Source of the DNA: Haemaphysalis longicornis
Taxonomy: Eukaryota; Arthropoda; Arachnida; Ixodida; Ixodidae
DNA length: 64,000 nucleotides
Assembly: GCA_013339765.2 (NCBI GenBank)
Contig: CM023449.1
Span: forward strand, 219,279,055 to 219,343,054
Direction of reading: 5' to 3'
The notes under the pieces were generated by a model. That model made no database searches, was not told where the DNA came from, and worked only from the letters and a program-made list of their open reading frames with translations. Positions 1 through 11,500 of this stretch are shown piece after piece; position 1 is the first letter of the stretch; every line of letters begins with the position of its first letter. Both the position numbers and the translations under genes were made by a program.

Positions 1-1295
1 CAGTTTGGTCTTTTGATCGCAGCGTCTTTGTTTGACCATTTCCCATTCATTCGCACGAAGAAAGCTTTGCGTTCAATCATCGTAATCATCAGACGAGGGG
101 TTAGATGATTTTGCTGTTTAATTTTGAACTTCCATGCACCCCTCTCGAAATCTAAACTTTTTCCAGCGTGTCGAAATGGTGTCTGTGCTGGAGGACTCGG
201 ATTGATGCACCCATATTTGAGGCAACTAATCGCGCGTTTTTGGTGTCTTCACAAGGCATTACACGATTTTTGAAGGTACTCTGTAAAGAATACTTAAGCA
301 TTAAAAAACACCGGCTGACGTTAACACTGCCACTTTTTTTAACTATCGGTGCCAGCCTTTATTCCACGCAGGTGGTAAAACGGGAAGCGGACGAGGGATG
401 GTTTGTGGCTTGGGCTGTTGGGTGGTTGAATAACCTTGGCTCTTGAAAAAATGACCACCACAAACGTGGGAGTTCCACTTCGGCTTTCAGGCTCCCATGC
501 TGTCACAGTGTCGCTCACCAAAACCGAAGTCACAAAGCTCGCGGTTTCAGAAAGTGTAAACTACCGCAACGCTTCTACGGCTACACGGTAATCCATATCG
601 TACGCAAGTGCCTTTCTCTTCAAAGCACACGTATCGAGGTATCCCAGCGCTAAGGCTGGCGCGGAAACCGTAGTCATTGAAACCAGTGAAGATAATTTAC
701 AGTGGTAGAAATGAATACTAATATTCCTAATAGTTTTATTCCTAGTAAGATCGCGTGGAGCCATGGGCGCAGAGCGTTGCAAAAAGCGCTCATGTCAATG
801 TATCCCATTCCCAACCTTAGAAGCATCCAATAAGTTTGCGTAGCCGTTACTGCATTTAAGAAGAAATGAATACTAGTGATAGTAGTTTACCGTCTACGTC
901 GACGCTGCGAGATACAGGAGCCGTGAAGCTTATGCGGTAGCGGTCATTAAAGGGGCCCTGAAAGGCATTTTGAGCACACTAAACGAACTAGCGCAATCGT
1001 TAGATTGGGTCGTCAACGTCAGCTGTGCCAAGTATTACTGTTTTACGTGCAGCGGAAAGCTCACACTTTTGTTTCAAAGTTTGTCGCTTTTTTTTCACCC
1101 TTTCCTTCGTGTTTTTGGACGCCGCCATCTTCACATGTCTACATCATCGATTCCCAGATGTTCGTCATGAGGTAGAGATCCTGCTATTGGGCGGCTTTTA
1201 CACGCACTTCCGGCGAAGAGATCGTCTGCTCAGCGTCGGCGGGTTGCGGCTGCACCTTGCTTTCTGCATCACGCTAAGACGTTAACGTGTTCGTC
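1..1295. other. 5' flank, no gene recognised
   Basis: I find no recognisable coding region, RNA gene or intact element here. Short open frames exist on both strands but show no protein-family similarity and no splice logic. The only structure is a ~86 bp piece near 775-860 that recurs near 22.5 kb. Confidence 0.5.
775..860 (+). repeat. dispersed short repeat, copy 1
   Basis: About 86 bp beginning GCAAAAAGCGCTCAT recurs in the same orientation at 22493-22580 at roughly 80% identity by eye. Nothing identifies its class. At the second site it directly follows the TC-rich tail of a LINE, so it may be the 5' part of some element or a LINE target. Confidence 0.6.
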
Positions 1296-1760
1296 TATAT
1301 TTAGCTATTGCCACCATTCACAATATATGGGTGCAGCTTGTCAGAACACAGGTGCACGCTGCTCGAATGCGACGCTGGTTTGCCCTGTGCCTCGATGCCC
1401 GTTCATCGGTTTTAGACATGCCGCCGGTAGTATTTACCACCGCCGCAAAATAAGAGCCCGGCAACCAGCGGGGGCCACATCTGAGACACACGCTTTTTGG
1501 ATTGCGCGGTACATCAAAAACGAGCGCACTCCCCGTGCGGCTGCGATTTCGCCGCCGATAAAAAGGCGCTGCTGCCGCCGATAGCAAACCGCCGGAACGT
1601 AACACCGCGAAAGGGCAAGCCCAGGCCACAAATCTGACGGCTGATACCCGAGACGGCAGCAACGCCGCGATGGAGCTAAAGAGCCGACGTATACGATATC
1701 CTCCGAGATCTCTTGCTCCGCGCACCTTAAGAATTCAGAGAGGAAGCAGCAGTTGTTGGG
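1296..1760 (+). repeat. tandem duplication upstream of THAP gene, unit 1
   Basis: A 465 bp unit starting TATATTTAGCTATT is followed directly by a second, diverged unit. Both contain GGGTGCAGCTTGTCAGAACA near the start, a CGCCGGTAGTA motif, CCCCGTGCGGCTGCGA and a CCTCCGAGATCT block near the end. Similarity is about 80% by eye with small indels. The block is GC-rich and lies directly before the first coding exon of the THAP gene, so it may be promoter or 5' UTR sequence. Confidence 0.75.
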
Positions 1761-2214
1761 TATATTTAGCTATTACCACGGTTCACAAGATATGGGTGCA
1801 GCTTGTCAGAACACAGGTGCACGCTGTTCGAGTGCGGCGCTGGTTTTCTCTGCCTCGATCCCCGTTCATCGCTTCTGATAAAGCGATCCGATCTGGCGCG
1901 TGTTGTGCACGGGTTCTGTGCCGGTTTAAAATGTCTTTGAGACATTCCGCCGGTAGTAATTACCACCGCTGCAAAATAACAGCCGGCACTGCAGCGGGGC
2001 TACATCTGAGACAGCGCTTTTTCGATAAACAGTGCGGGGTGCATCAAAGGGAACCATCGCACAATCCTCCCCGTGCGGCTGCGAGTTCGCCGCCGATAAA
2101 AAGTCACGTGCCGCCGATAGCAACCGCTGCAACGCCGTGATACGCGAAGAGCGACGTACGAGCCTCCGAGATCTACTTGCTCCGCACACCTTCAGAGAGG
2201 AAGCATCAGTTGTG
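1761..2214 (+). repeat. tandem duplication upstream of THAP gene, unit 2
   Basis: Second unit of the tandem pair, 454 bp, ending about 45 bp before the proposed THAP start codon at 2260. It carries the same landmarks as unit 1 in the same order and orientation. No TATA box or initiator could be assigned with confidence. Confidence 0.75.
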
Positions 2215-2259
2215 CGCTGACGCTGGCCACGTACTCAATGCGAGGGAAGCGCATTTTCC

Positions 2260-2547
2260 ATGAGCCCACCGAAACGTCGCTGTGCAGTCCTTGGCTGAAA
2301 AGCCAGCGAAGGGTCAGATACTCAAGTGCTATATAGTTTACCGAACGACAGCGAACGGCGGCAAGCATGGCTACTGCGTATCGGGCTATCAGTGACGGAC
2401 AAACGAAAGAGCGTCTACGTTTGTGGGCGGCACTTTGCTGCCGAAGCTTACCAAGGAAGCCCGGAGTTGGTGAAATCCATGGGATTCGCCAGCAGAGTGC
2501 TTTTGAGACCAACGGCGATGCCGACGCTGCACCTTCCTCCCGTGCCG
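2260..2547 (+). CDS. exon 1: THAP zinc-finger with in-frame TGA
   Basis: Reads MSPPKRRCAVLG, then TGA, then KASEGSDTQVLYSLP and onward without interruption to the donor GTAAGC at 2548 (phase 0). THAP landmarks are present: first Cys (residue 8), the Pro of YSLP (28), invariant Trp of QAW (37), C-x2-H-F as CGRHF (55-59), GF-x-SR, and the AVPTIF-like box AMPTLHL. The codon for the second Cys (position 13, giving C-x4-C) is TGA instead of TGC/TGT. Translation restarting downstream would lose the DNA-binding domain. Start chosen because it places the first Cys correctly and the frame is THAP-like from there. Confidence 0.88.
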
Positions 2548-5500
2548 GTAAGCACTCCTTTGTAGCGAGAAACTTTTTTGCTATGCATGAATGTCACCTA
2601 TGAAAATGCCCTTCTGGGTACGAACAGTGAAATACTTGCGGGCATGAGCTAAGCCGTGTTAATCTCCGAACAGGGGCTTGAGAAAATTGAAACGACTTGT
2701 ATTTTTTAGTTTCTTGATAGTTTTTTTTTATTTTAAGTTATTTATATACAGCACGCCCTCAGGCACACTGCCGTGTTCACATTTTTTAGGTAAGTGGGCG
2801 AATTAAAAAAATGTCTTCGTGAAAACGGTTGTTAGCGAAAATTTCCCATTATAGTGCTTGCTGTGAAAAATACCAACTACTCTAACTTGCTGTAAGCACG
2901 ATAAATGTAAGAAAAAAATACCATGGTTGAGAGAACCTTGTCAAGTCATAGCTCCACTTTTTCGCTGAGTGTGTATGATGAACAAGTGCACAATTTCATC
3001 AGAACGCTTCTCAGCACTGTCGCCAACCTAGAAGCAGTGAAATCGCTCTTCGTAGCATTCTGGAAATAGGTATTTCTTCCCCCCGTCTCTCTTTTCTAAC
3101 GCTTCTCAGCACTGTCGCCAACCTAGAAGCAGTGAAATCGCTCTTCGTAGCATTCTGGAAATAGGTATTTCTTCCCCCCGTCTCTTTTCTCGTGGTGTAC
3201 GCTTTTTCCCTCTATACCCCTGGACCATCGATGCACTGACTATATTTTGGCTGAGCAGCGAGAGGTTGATGAAGGGACGAGGCATTTTCTGGGTTTGCAT
3301 GTGGAGTAAGGGAGCTTTTTATCTAAAAAAGACGTATTATTAAGATTGAAATGAGAACGCACGAGACAAACATTATCAAGCAAAGACTGAAATTGCCCGG
3401 GAGAAAGCCTACTAACCAGAGGAACTAGTGACCAATTCTGAAAGCACAAATTACGGTGTTCGACACCATTACCAAAAAAAAATTTTAATGAGGGGGTGCC
3501 TCTTTTGTGTATGAGGATTACGTTTGAAATTTCTTGCCATGCAGTTAACACACCCAAGTCGAGTGTGATTGCTGGGAAAACATTTTCCAGATGTATTTTA
3601 TGAATGTGCATCTGCTGTTTTCTACTCCTCATGACGGAGCTTCAATGAGTCAGTCACCTTAGTCGTCGCCTCAAGGCAAAAAAAAAAATACTTGTTTCCT
3701 TGTCCTTGGCAACCCCAGGCTTGCACCACCCCTTCATTGCATAGAGAAAACATGCATAGCACTGGCATATGCTGCATAGGGAATACCCCTTTGAATAGCT
3801 CTTTTAATTTGCAGAGGTATGCAAGCTTCACTTGATTATTCGGTCATTGTACACCAAGTCCTTGTATAGCCATGGACAAATGAAATGGGAACATGAAAAT
3901 GTGAAACGGAACACGCAAAATCAAATATGGATAGTGGATAAAAAATAAACGCTTGCTAGTGGTATATTTGGAAAGACAATTTTCAATCTTTGTTACTGTA
4001 ATAAAGCCACGCAACAATTCACTTGTATTGAAAGAAATCACGCTATCTCTGTGTTCTGGTTCATGTTTTTGTGTTCACGTTTCATTTGTCCATGACTGTA
4101 CATAGTGGCCCGGAAGCTGGAACCCTTAAATTATGTATGAATTTTTTAGGCCCCTTAAATGATCTACATAGCCACGGCTTCAATGGACAAGATGATGAGT
4201 GGTCAACATAGTCAGAGGAACAAACAATATTGCTCTAGAATAACACTGACAGAAACTAGAACCTAATGGTGCACTAAACATCCTTGTTACAGCCACCCAC
4301 CATGCAGAGGCCATCGACCTCGGCAACTCCTGGTATCACTTCACCTGAACCGATGCCTACTGTGAGTTATTCGAGAAAAACATCAAAAGTGCCGAATACC
4401 AACTAGGGGGATCCGTTCCTCTCAGTGGAGGAAGATCCTCAAAGAGGTGTCGAGTGTGGTTTTATTGGTGAACCAGAAAAATGCATGCAACCCCATCCAT
4501 ATACAGCTTCACTGTATATGGATGGGTATTAAAGCCATCACCACAGAATCGCTGTTCCTTCAAAGTTTAGTCGATTGAGCTGCACAAGCTATCACAAGTC
4601 TTGATAATAGGACACGCCCTTTCATTCTGGGCACAATGCTCCCAAACTGGGACCATATTACTAACTGAGCTCATTAAATAACTGATTACAATAATGAACT
4701 GCTTTGCAGCCACCAGCTTGCCAATGTGCCTGCCACCCACCACTGCATACAACAGCTACACAAACTGCTGTGTTTCAATGGGAAGCTTCCACACAGACTG
4801 AGCAGCAAGGTTCAACAAAGAACAATGGTAAGCAGGACCCCATTGGCCACACCTCTTGCATGGAGTGCTTGAATGCAGAGAAACAATTTAATAGATGGTT
4901 GAAAAATGCCACAACAGCGAAACCAAGCAGTTAGCTGTGTTTTCGGTGCAGTAATTTAATTTAACCAACAGCCACGCAGGTGAACCTGGAGGCCAAGGTT
5001 CGGGTTGCAGTGGGGACGCAGACCGACGAGTGTCCATCTTTTCTGGCAAGAAAAGAAGCACAAACAGCGGATGCTTCTCCCTTACCAGTACCCCCAGACT
5101 TCCAGCCTGAACGTCAGTCAACCCCTCTGCCCGCAGACGCAATGGAACTGGGTGAGGATCAGCTGCCAGAAGTGGAGCGTTCTCTAACGGATGACATAAC
5201 AATGGAGGTCGACGAGCAGGAGCCAGGAGCAGAAAGCGATGCCACATTTCACCTAACTGCTGAACTGAGCTTTGCCAGGTATGTCATTAACCCTTCCCTC
5301 CTTGTACTGTGCACATTAGCTTTAAGCAGAAACCGCACTAGTGCTTGCTTTCAGAGGAACCATGAAGACGAAACAATAGCTTGCTTCATGCAGAAAATTG
5401 CCGCACTAGAATAACTGTCAATTTTAATGCAAACTTCAATCAAGCAGGTCATAAAGGAATCAGGGGGAAAGAGTAGCCACTCGCCAGGCACTTTCTTTAA

Positions 5501-8500
5501 CTTGAACTGCCTTCTGCATGGCGTAGGACCTAGTTTGTACAGATTAGCGGGAGCCGCCAACAAAGGTAAAGCCAAAAAACACGGCTGTGTAAATATAGTG
5601 CGGCCTCTGGTTCATTCGATGACAGCGCTTGAATTCCAGCGTACAGTTGAAACACTGAATATTCTGCTTTTGGTGCCGCACCAATGACATCAATGCCAAC
5701 ATTGTGTAATAAAAGATTTGAAAGTTGGTCGATATTTCCAACATTTGACGTAAAAAACAGTCCTTTGGGTCAAGAATGAGGTTGAGTGAGTGACGAAAGG
5801 CTGATACTTTTAAATATAAAACAAGGATATGTGTTGCCTGCATGGTCCCTTCAAAAAAGGTATTTTTTACTTAACAAAGAAAGAAATCATTTATGTAGTT
5901 GCAAGTTGAAGAAATAGCAAAAAATATGTGGGGTGTAATTGGAAATCAAAATGATTGCCAACAAGGAATACCTGCTGCATGCTCTTTGGGGACAGTAAGG
6001 GCATATTCTCTCTGAAATTTTCGATGTGTACCAAGATCCGGGCAAGAACAAAATGGTTTTTCACGAAGCCGCAGTGTTTTAGACGCTACATGTATTGAGG
6101 CCACTAATGAGAAAAAAATTAAGGCATTGATTAACCAAAACAAAGGCAAGCTAAGATAGTCCAAAGGTTGCCGGCATATGGAATTCTTTTGGCTCATAAC
6201 CGGTTCATTACATCTTGCAGTGACCAGGCAGAGCAAACACCGCAAGATCAGCGGAAGTTCCTGGTATTCGAAAGCAACTTAAGGGAACTGCTTGCTGTGT
6301 GCCGCATCTGTCACAAGCCCTGCCAGAACGACTTCAAGGTGCTGGGCTCCATGGTCCGGGTAAACAGTAAATGCCCTGACCCGACATGCCCTGGCACCAC
6401 ATGGCAGAGCCAGCCCTTGCTGGGCGACAAAGCAGCTGGCAATGTGCTCCTGGCAGCGGCCATCCTTTTCTCCGGCTGTCCTGTGGCTGCCTCTTTGAGA
6501 GCTCTCCAATCTATCAAAATACAAACCATCACGGAGAGGACATACTTCAACTATCAAAGGGGCTACTTGCTACCTGCTGTGAAAAAGGTAAAAAATTACG
6601 GCATGCTGCAGTTGCGTTCAGTTAGAGCAGATTACTGCCCACCCTGTGCACAAATGCATTTGCCTGCACAGCTGGCTGTCATGTCTGTGCTCTCAGCACA
6701 TTAAGGCTTGGCTACCATCAACAGGAAACTGCCAGAGGAGAGCTAAGTATGTACACCTGTGCCCAAAACACAAGTGCAGATTTTCAATCATCCCTAAGAT
6801 GGATTTGGAAGCATCAGGGCCCCATTTTCCTTCATCAGCACTACATTTAACAGGGCTCGCAACAAGTAATTGAAGCATGTTACAACATCTAGTTCATTTT
6901 CAGAGGCTTTTTTATTGTTCCATGCACATACAAATTTCGCCCCATATGTTTACAGCAGAAAAAACAGTTGAGGCTGAATATTATGCACCAAGAAAAAACT
7001 TGTAAAGAAATGAAAGCAAGAAGAAACACCTAGAGACAAAAACAGGAGAAACACCAATATATTGATGAGGAAAAATTGAGTAATAGGAAAAATACAAAAC
7101 TGGCTTGAGTTTGCTATAGTTCACTCGCCATGCATACCCCTTGTTCTGCTAACAAAGCTGGCTTTTTCCTTGTCAGCTTTCCGATAGTGCTCACCCACTG
7201 CTTTCGCAATCCCTGAAGGGGACCCGGCTTTATTCATGCATCAGTCTAGGTTGCATGTAGCACTAAGTTCCGACAGGTTGTGTTCGCCTATTTTAACATT
7301 CAACCTGCTTCAAGATTTTCTCTTTCATCTCGAGCAAGACCCTCTGCTCTGCAATGATTGTGACAACTTGCCACCTTACCATCTGAGAAATATTGCCTTT
7401 ACAGATTGATCCTATTCCCACTTTTGAGCTGTGTGCATGCGAACAAATGAACATGTGCACTGGTTGCAAACGTGACATAAAATGAGTGTTGCTTGCTTTA
7501 TAAATGCCATGCATCTAAAACCGGTGAAACATGTATCCATGAAGTGATGATATAGCCTTATCCTATGAGGCTGGAAAGAAAAATATCACGAAGACTAAAA
7601 GCCGCTACTTAGAAAGGCATTTGAAAAGTACACGTCCTTGCAAGGCTGCATTTTCTACAAAACAGGCCCTAAAAAAGCACAGCTAACAAACTGGCAAACA
7701 GTGCAGTAGTAAATCTGTCTTCCCAGTGGCATTCTCACATGCCCACACTTGTTTTGAAGTGCCAATTCTCACAGAGATGGGTGCATTCTTTCAATTAGCT
7801 TTATCAGGAGCAACAGGACCAGCTGGTGCGGAGGGTTGCTGGCACGGCAGTGGACCTGGCAGGGATGGCCGCTGCGATTCCCCGGGCTACAGTGCAAAGT
7901 ATTGCACATACAGTCTCCTCTGCACACAGCTCAACCGCATCATCCACTGCGAGCAGATCAGGGTTAAAGAGGTAAGAGAACATGACCATACAGAAACTTT
8001 ACTTGCACGCTTTGCAAATACATCCTATGAAAGTACACATGAACCATTTTAATGCTATAAATGCTTTTTTTTCATTCCCAGTCAGCAAGTGTGCCCAAAC
8101 AGCGTGGCGATGGAGAAAGAAGGGCTAGTCAGGTCCATGGTAAAACTGGAGGAGCAGGGTGTCGCCATACGTTCTCTAACTACAGGTAACATTCTTAATG
8201 CCTCCCTATAAAATGCACATTTCTTAGAATAACATTTACATCACAATTCTTGTGAAAGCACATACAGGATGATGCATTACTGAGAGCTGGAAATTTATTA
8301 ATAAAAGGTCAAGGAATACAAAGACCATAAATGCCCCAGCAGTTAAAGTGTAACGGGTAAAGTGGAATAAGCTTACACAGTATATAAACAGAAGTAGGAA
8401 ATTTGGCACATGCTGATGAGTTGTCTAAATGTAATTTTGGATTTGTTGATGTCGTTGAACCACACGTGATGTTATAAATTTCATAGGCTTTGACAGTCTC

Positions 8501-11500
8501 TTGAATCAGTGAATTTTGAGCTCCCACATTACTGAAATACCAGAAGCTAGGTAACACCCATGTGAACAGCAATGAGCAGGTAGTTGAAAATCGCAGAGTT
8601 TCTAGAAAGATGTGTAATAGGCAGGCGAGGTCAGTTAGTCCAGTTGCCCGACTTGCTGGGTAGCAAGTCACGAGAGAGCTAACCTTGCATTTTCTTGCAT
8701 TTTTAAATTTGAAAATGAGAACAGACGTACAGCCTGTACCTCAAAGAAAAGCGTTGCAGGGGTCCTTTGAAGGCCAACTGCACTCAAATTTCCGACAACG
8801 TAAAAATAATGTCTCCTAATAGTACACGTTAAAACGTAAAAAGAGTGCGAAATGCAAAATACTACGTTTCAAACATTAACTTGCGACGCAAACGGCTCAC
8901 GACATTTGGGTTAGCGGAATCGAAACTGGATACAAAAGGCGGCCATTACCAGCGGCCAGACGTGACGTACTATCGGCGTCAAATGAAACGCGAACACGAA
9001 AATATGAACCTGAACACACAAATAGCGCGATTTCTTTGCATGCAAGCTAAAATGACGCGTGGCTTAGTTACAAAAACAAGTTGGGAAAAGTGGATTTCCC
9101 AACATATCAATAGCAAGTCATTATATGAACTCCACGAACAGTATTTTTCAATTTTGCACGTTCTGGTTCACATTTTTGTGTTCGAGTTTCATTTGACGCC
9201 GATAGTACGTGATGGAACGGAAGCGGCCGCGCTAGGACCGGCTGCCGCTCAGAGCCGTTTTTAAGCGTCTCGTTTTAGCACTGTTATTTCCACAGAACTT
9301 CACTAATGTTTGCCCAAGATAATGGAGTTAGGCGCGATTCCGACATCGCGTTGCTATCAATCGAGATGAAGTAGACCATATGACAGTTATTTTTCCGTCA
9401 GAACAACTGCTGTTGTAGCAATCCTTGGCATTGCGAGTAAAAAGCCGTCCCTGATTTACAAAGCTAAGTTGCTTGCACGACTTCGAAAAGCATTTTTGGT
9501 TAGCCGGCGCCTCGGCTATCACATCGCTCTATTTTTACAGAATAAACCGCACGCGGGTGGAGATCAATCACTATTTTTACTACACATTACGTGCAAACAG
9601 CTTCGTGAATATCAGCTCAGTATTTTTCGCCTTGCTGCACATCAAGAATCGAATGATAATAGGGATCTTAAACTATAAGCCACCTTCCACAGCTAAATGG
9701 TGCACTAAAACACAAAAAAGTTATCTATCCACCGCTTTTTTCTACTTTCACCAGAGACAGGTGCTGTTGGAAACATTCTACTTTCAAGTAAACTAAGTTG
9801 AGCGCTCTACAAAAGTAAATACTTCATTTGGGAATTGAAATAAAAATCGAGTGTATTGTTTATGAGAGGTGCAGTTTTGTTAAAAATACATGCAAAATAC
9901 CTCAAAAATACATGCAAAAATGCCTCAAGTATTTTTGCATGTTTCATATATCTAAATTCATTTAGATATCGGCATAATTCTCATTTTTTATTATGCATTT
10001 CAGATCGCCACCCTGCTATAAGAACATTGTGCAGGCAGAAAAAGCCAAACATGAGACACTTTTTTGATGTGTGGCACATTGCTAAAGGTGAGGGGGAGAT
10101 CCTGCTACTAAGTCATCAATTAATTAACACAGGACAACAATAAAAACTGGCACCGACCAAGAATGTTTAAAATCCAAAAAAGACGTTTTGGCTCCCGTAC
10201 GGGTGCCTTGTTCAATTTTAAACATTCTTGGTCGGTGCCAGTTTTTATTGTGAACAAGGCCCCCGTACAGGAGTCAAAACGTCTTTTTTGGATTTTAAAC
10301 ATTCTTGGTCGGTGCCAGTTTTTATTGTTGTCCTGTGTTTTCTGACCAGATGGGCTTCGTCCAACCCTCGATTTCAGTTAATTAAGACTGTGTACTGTTT
10401 GTCTCAGGCCTCAAGAAGAAGCTCAAGCTTGCAGCCAAATCAAAAGGCTGTAGCTCCATACAGCTTTGGATTGAGGCCATCAAGAATCACTTGTACTGGA
10501 CGGCAGCTATGGGCGATGGGGATGGAGAGCTCATCCTGAGCATCTGGGGCAGCCTACTCAACCACGTGTGCAACAAGCATGTGGGGCATCAGGGGCCATT
10601 CTCCGAATGCCTACATGAGCCCCTTGAAGATAGACAATGGATGAGACCAGGTGAATCGCTGCACTGCAATAATCTTTGCTTTGGCAATGCAGGCTTTTCC
10701 CCGACTTCAAGTTCGCTAAAGATGCCACGGTGGGCGGCAACTATTTTGCAAACCACACCATATAAATATGTATGGCCGATAAATTTGGCCTCTACGGATG
10801 AGTAGCAGGTGTAGTAGATTTGTAGAGTTCGTATTTACTACGACATCAAGATCAACAAGGACATACTTAAAGGACTTCATTCAAAGCTTCCAGTTTCTTT
10901 CTTTAGCTTTCTTTAGTTGGTTATTCTAGGGTGATGGAAATGGCAAGGAGGCCATCAGGCCATGTAGTAAAAGACAGGCCTAAGGCTGAATCAAAAGCTA
11001 GGAGCTTTCTTTGAGCACAGGGGCCACCTAAGGGATATGCGTATACATAGGAGCAAATTGGAAGGGAAAATGGTAAAACCCTGATCAACTTTCTCATGGC
11101 CGTGAAAAAGCGTAAGTAACATGCACTCATCATAAAATCCATGCAACAACTATTACACTTCAGTGGAAACTAAAAACTGATACTTTGCACGGCTCGAAAA
11201 CTGAAAATAATAATAATGAAAAAAACGAGAAAAGAATAATGCAGTGCAGGTGCCACTCGTGCTGTTATTGTTCGGTTTGAATAGTTGTGAATCAAAAATT
11301 TTTTTAAACAAAATGAATATTTAGGAAGCCAATAAAAAAACTGAAAATTTACAATTTGTCAAACATGCTTCAGTAATAGTAGCCTGTACAAAATTTAGAG
11401 GCTCATTTTAAAGGGTTTGCAACATTGTTAATGACATAACACAAACATACAGAAGCTATCCCACTGGTTTTACCTTTATTGACGGCAGTGTACTTTATAT

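Larger units (their letters stand above)
2548..4292 (+). other. THAP gene intron 1
   Basis: AT-rich 1.75 kb intron holding a two-copy 95 bp tandem repeat (3005-3194) and a 232 bp MITE (3867-4098). I see no further exon. Confidence 0.7.

Noticed and set aside
5354..5414. Extra THAP-gene exon reading RNHEDETIACF
   Set aside because: It ends in TAA and is not needed: exon 4 joins exon 5 in phase 2. Possibly an alternative truncated end, but unsupported.
10661..10800. Candidate exon after GGCAATGCAG following exon 9
   Set aside because: The continuation lacks family similarity, whereas 13985 continues the protein with correct phase.
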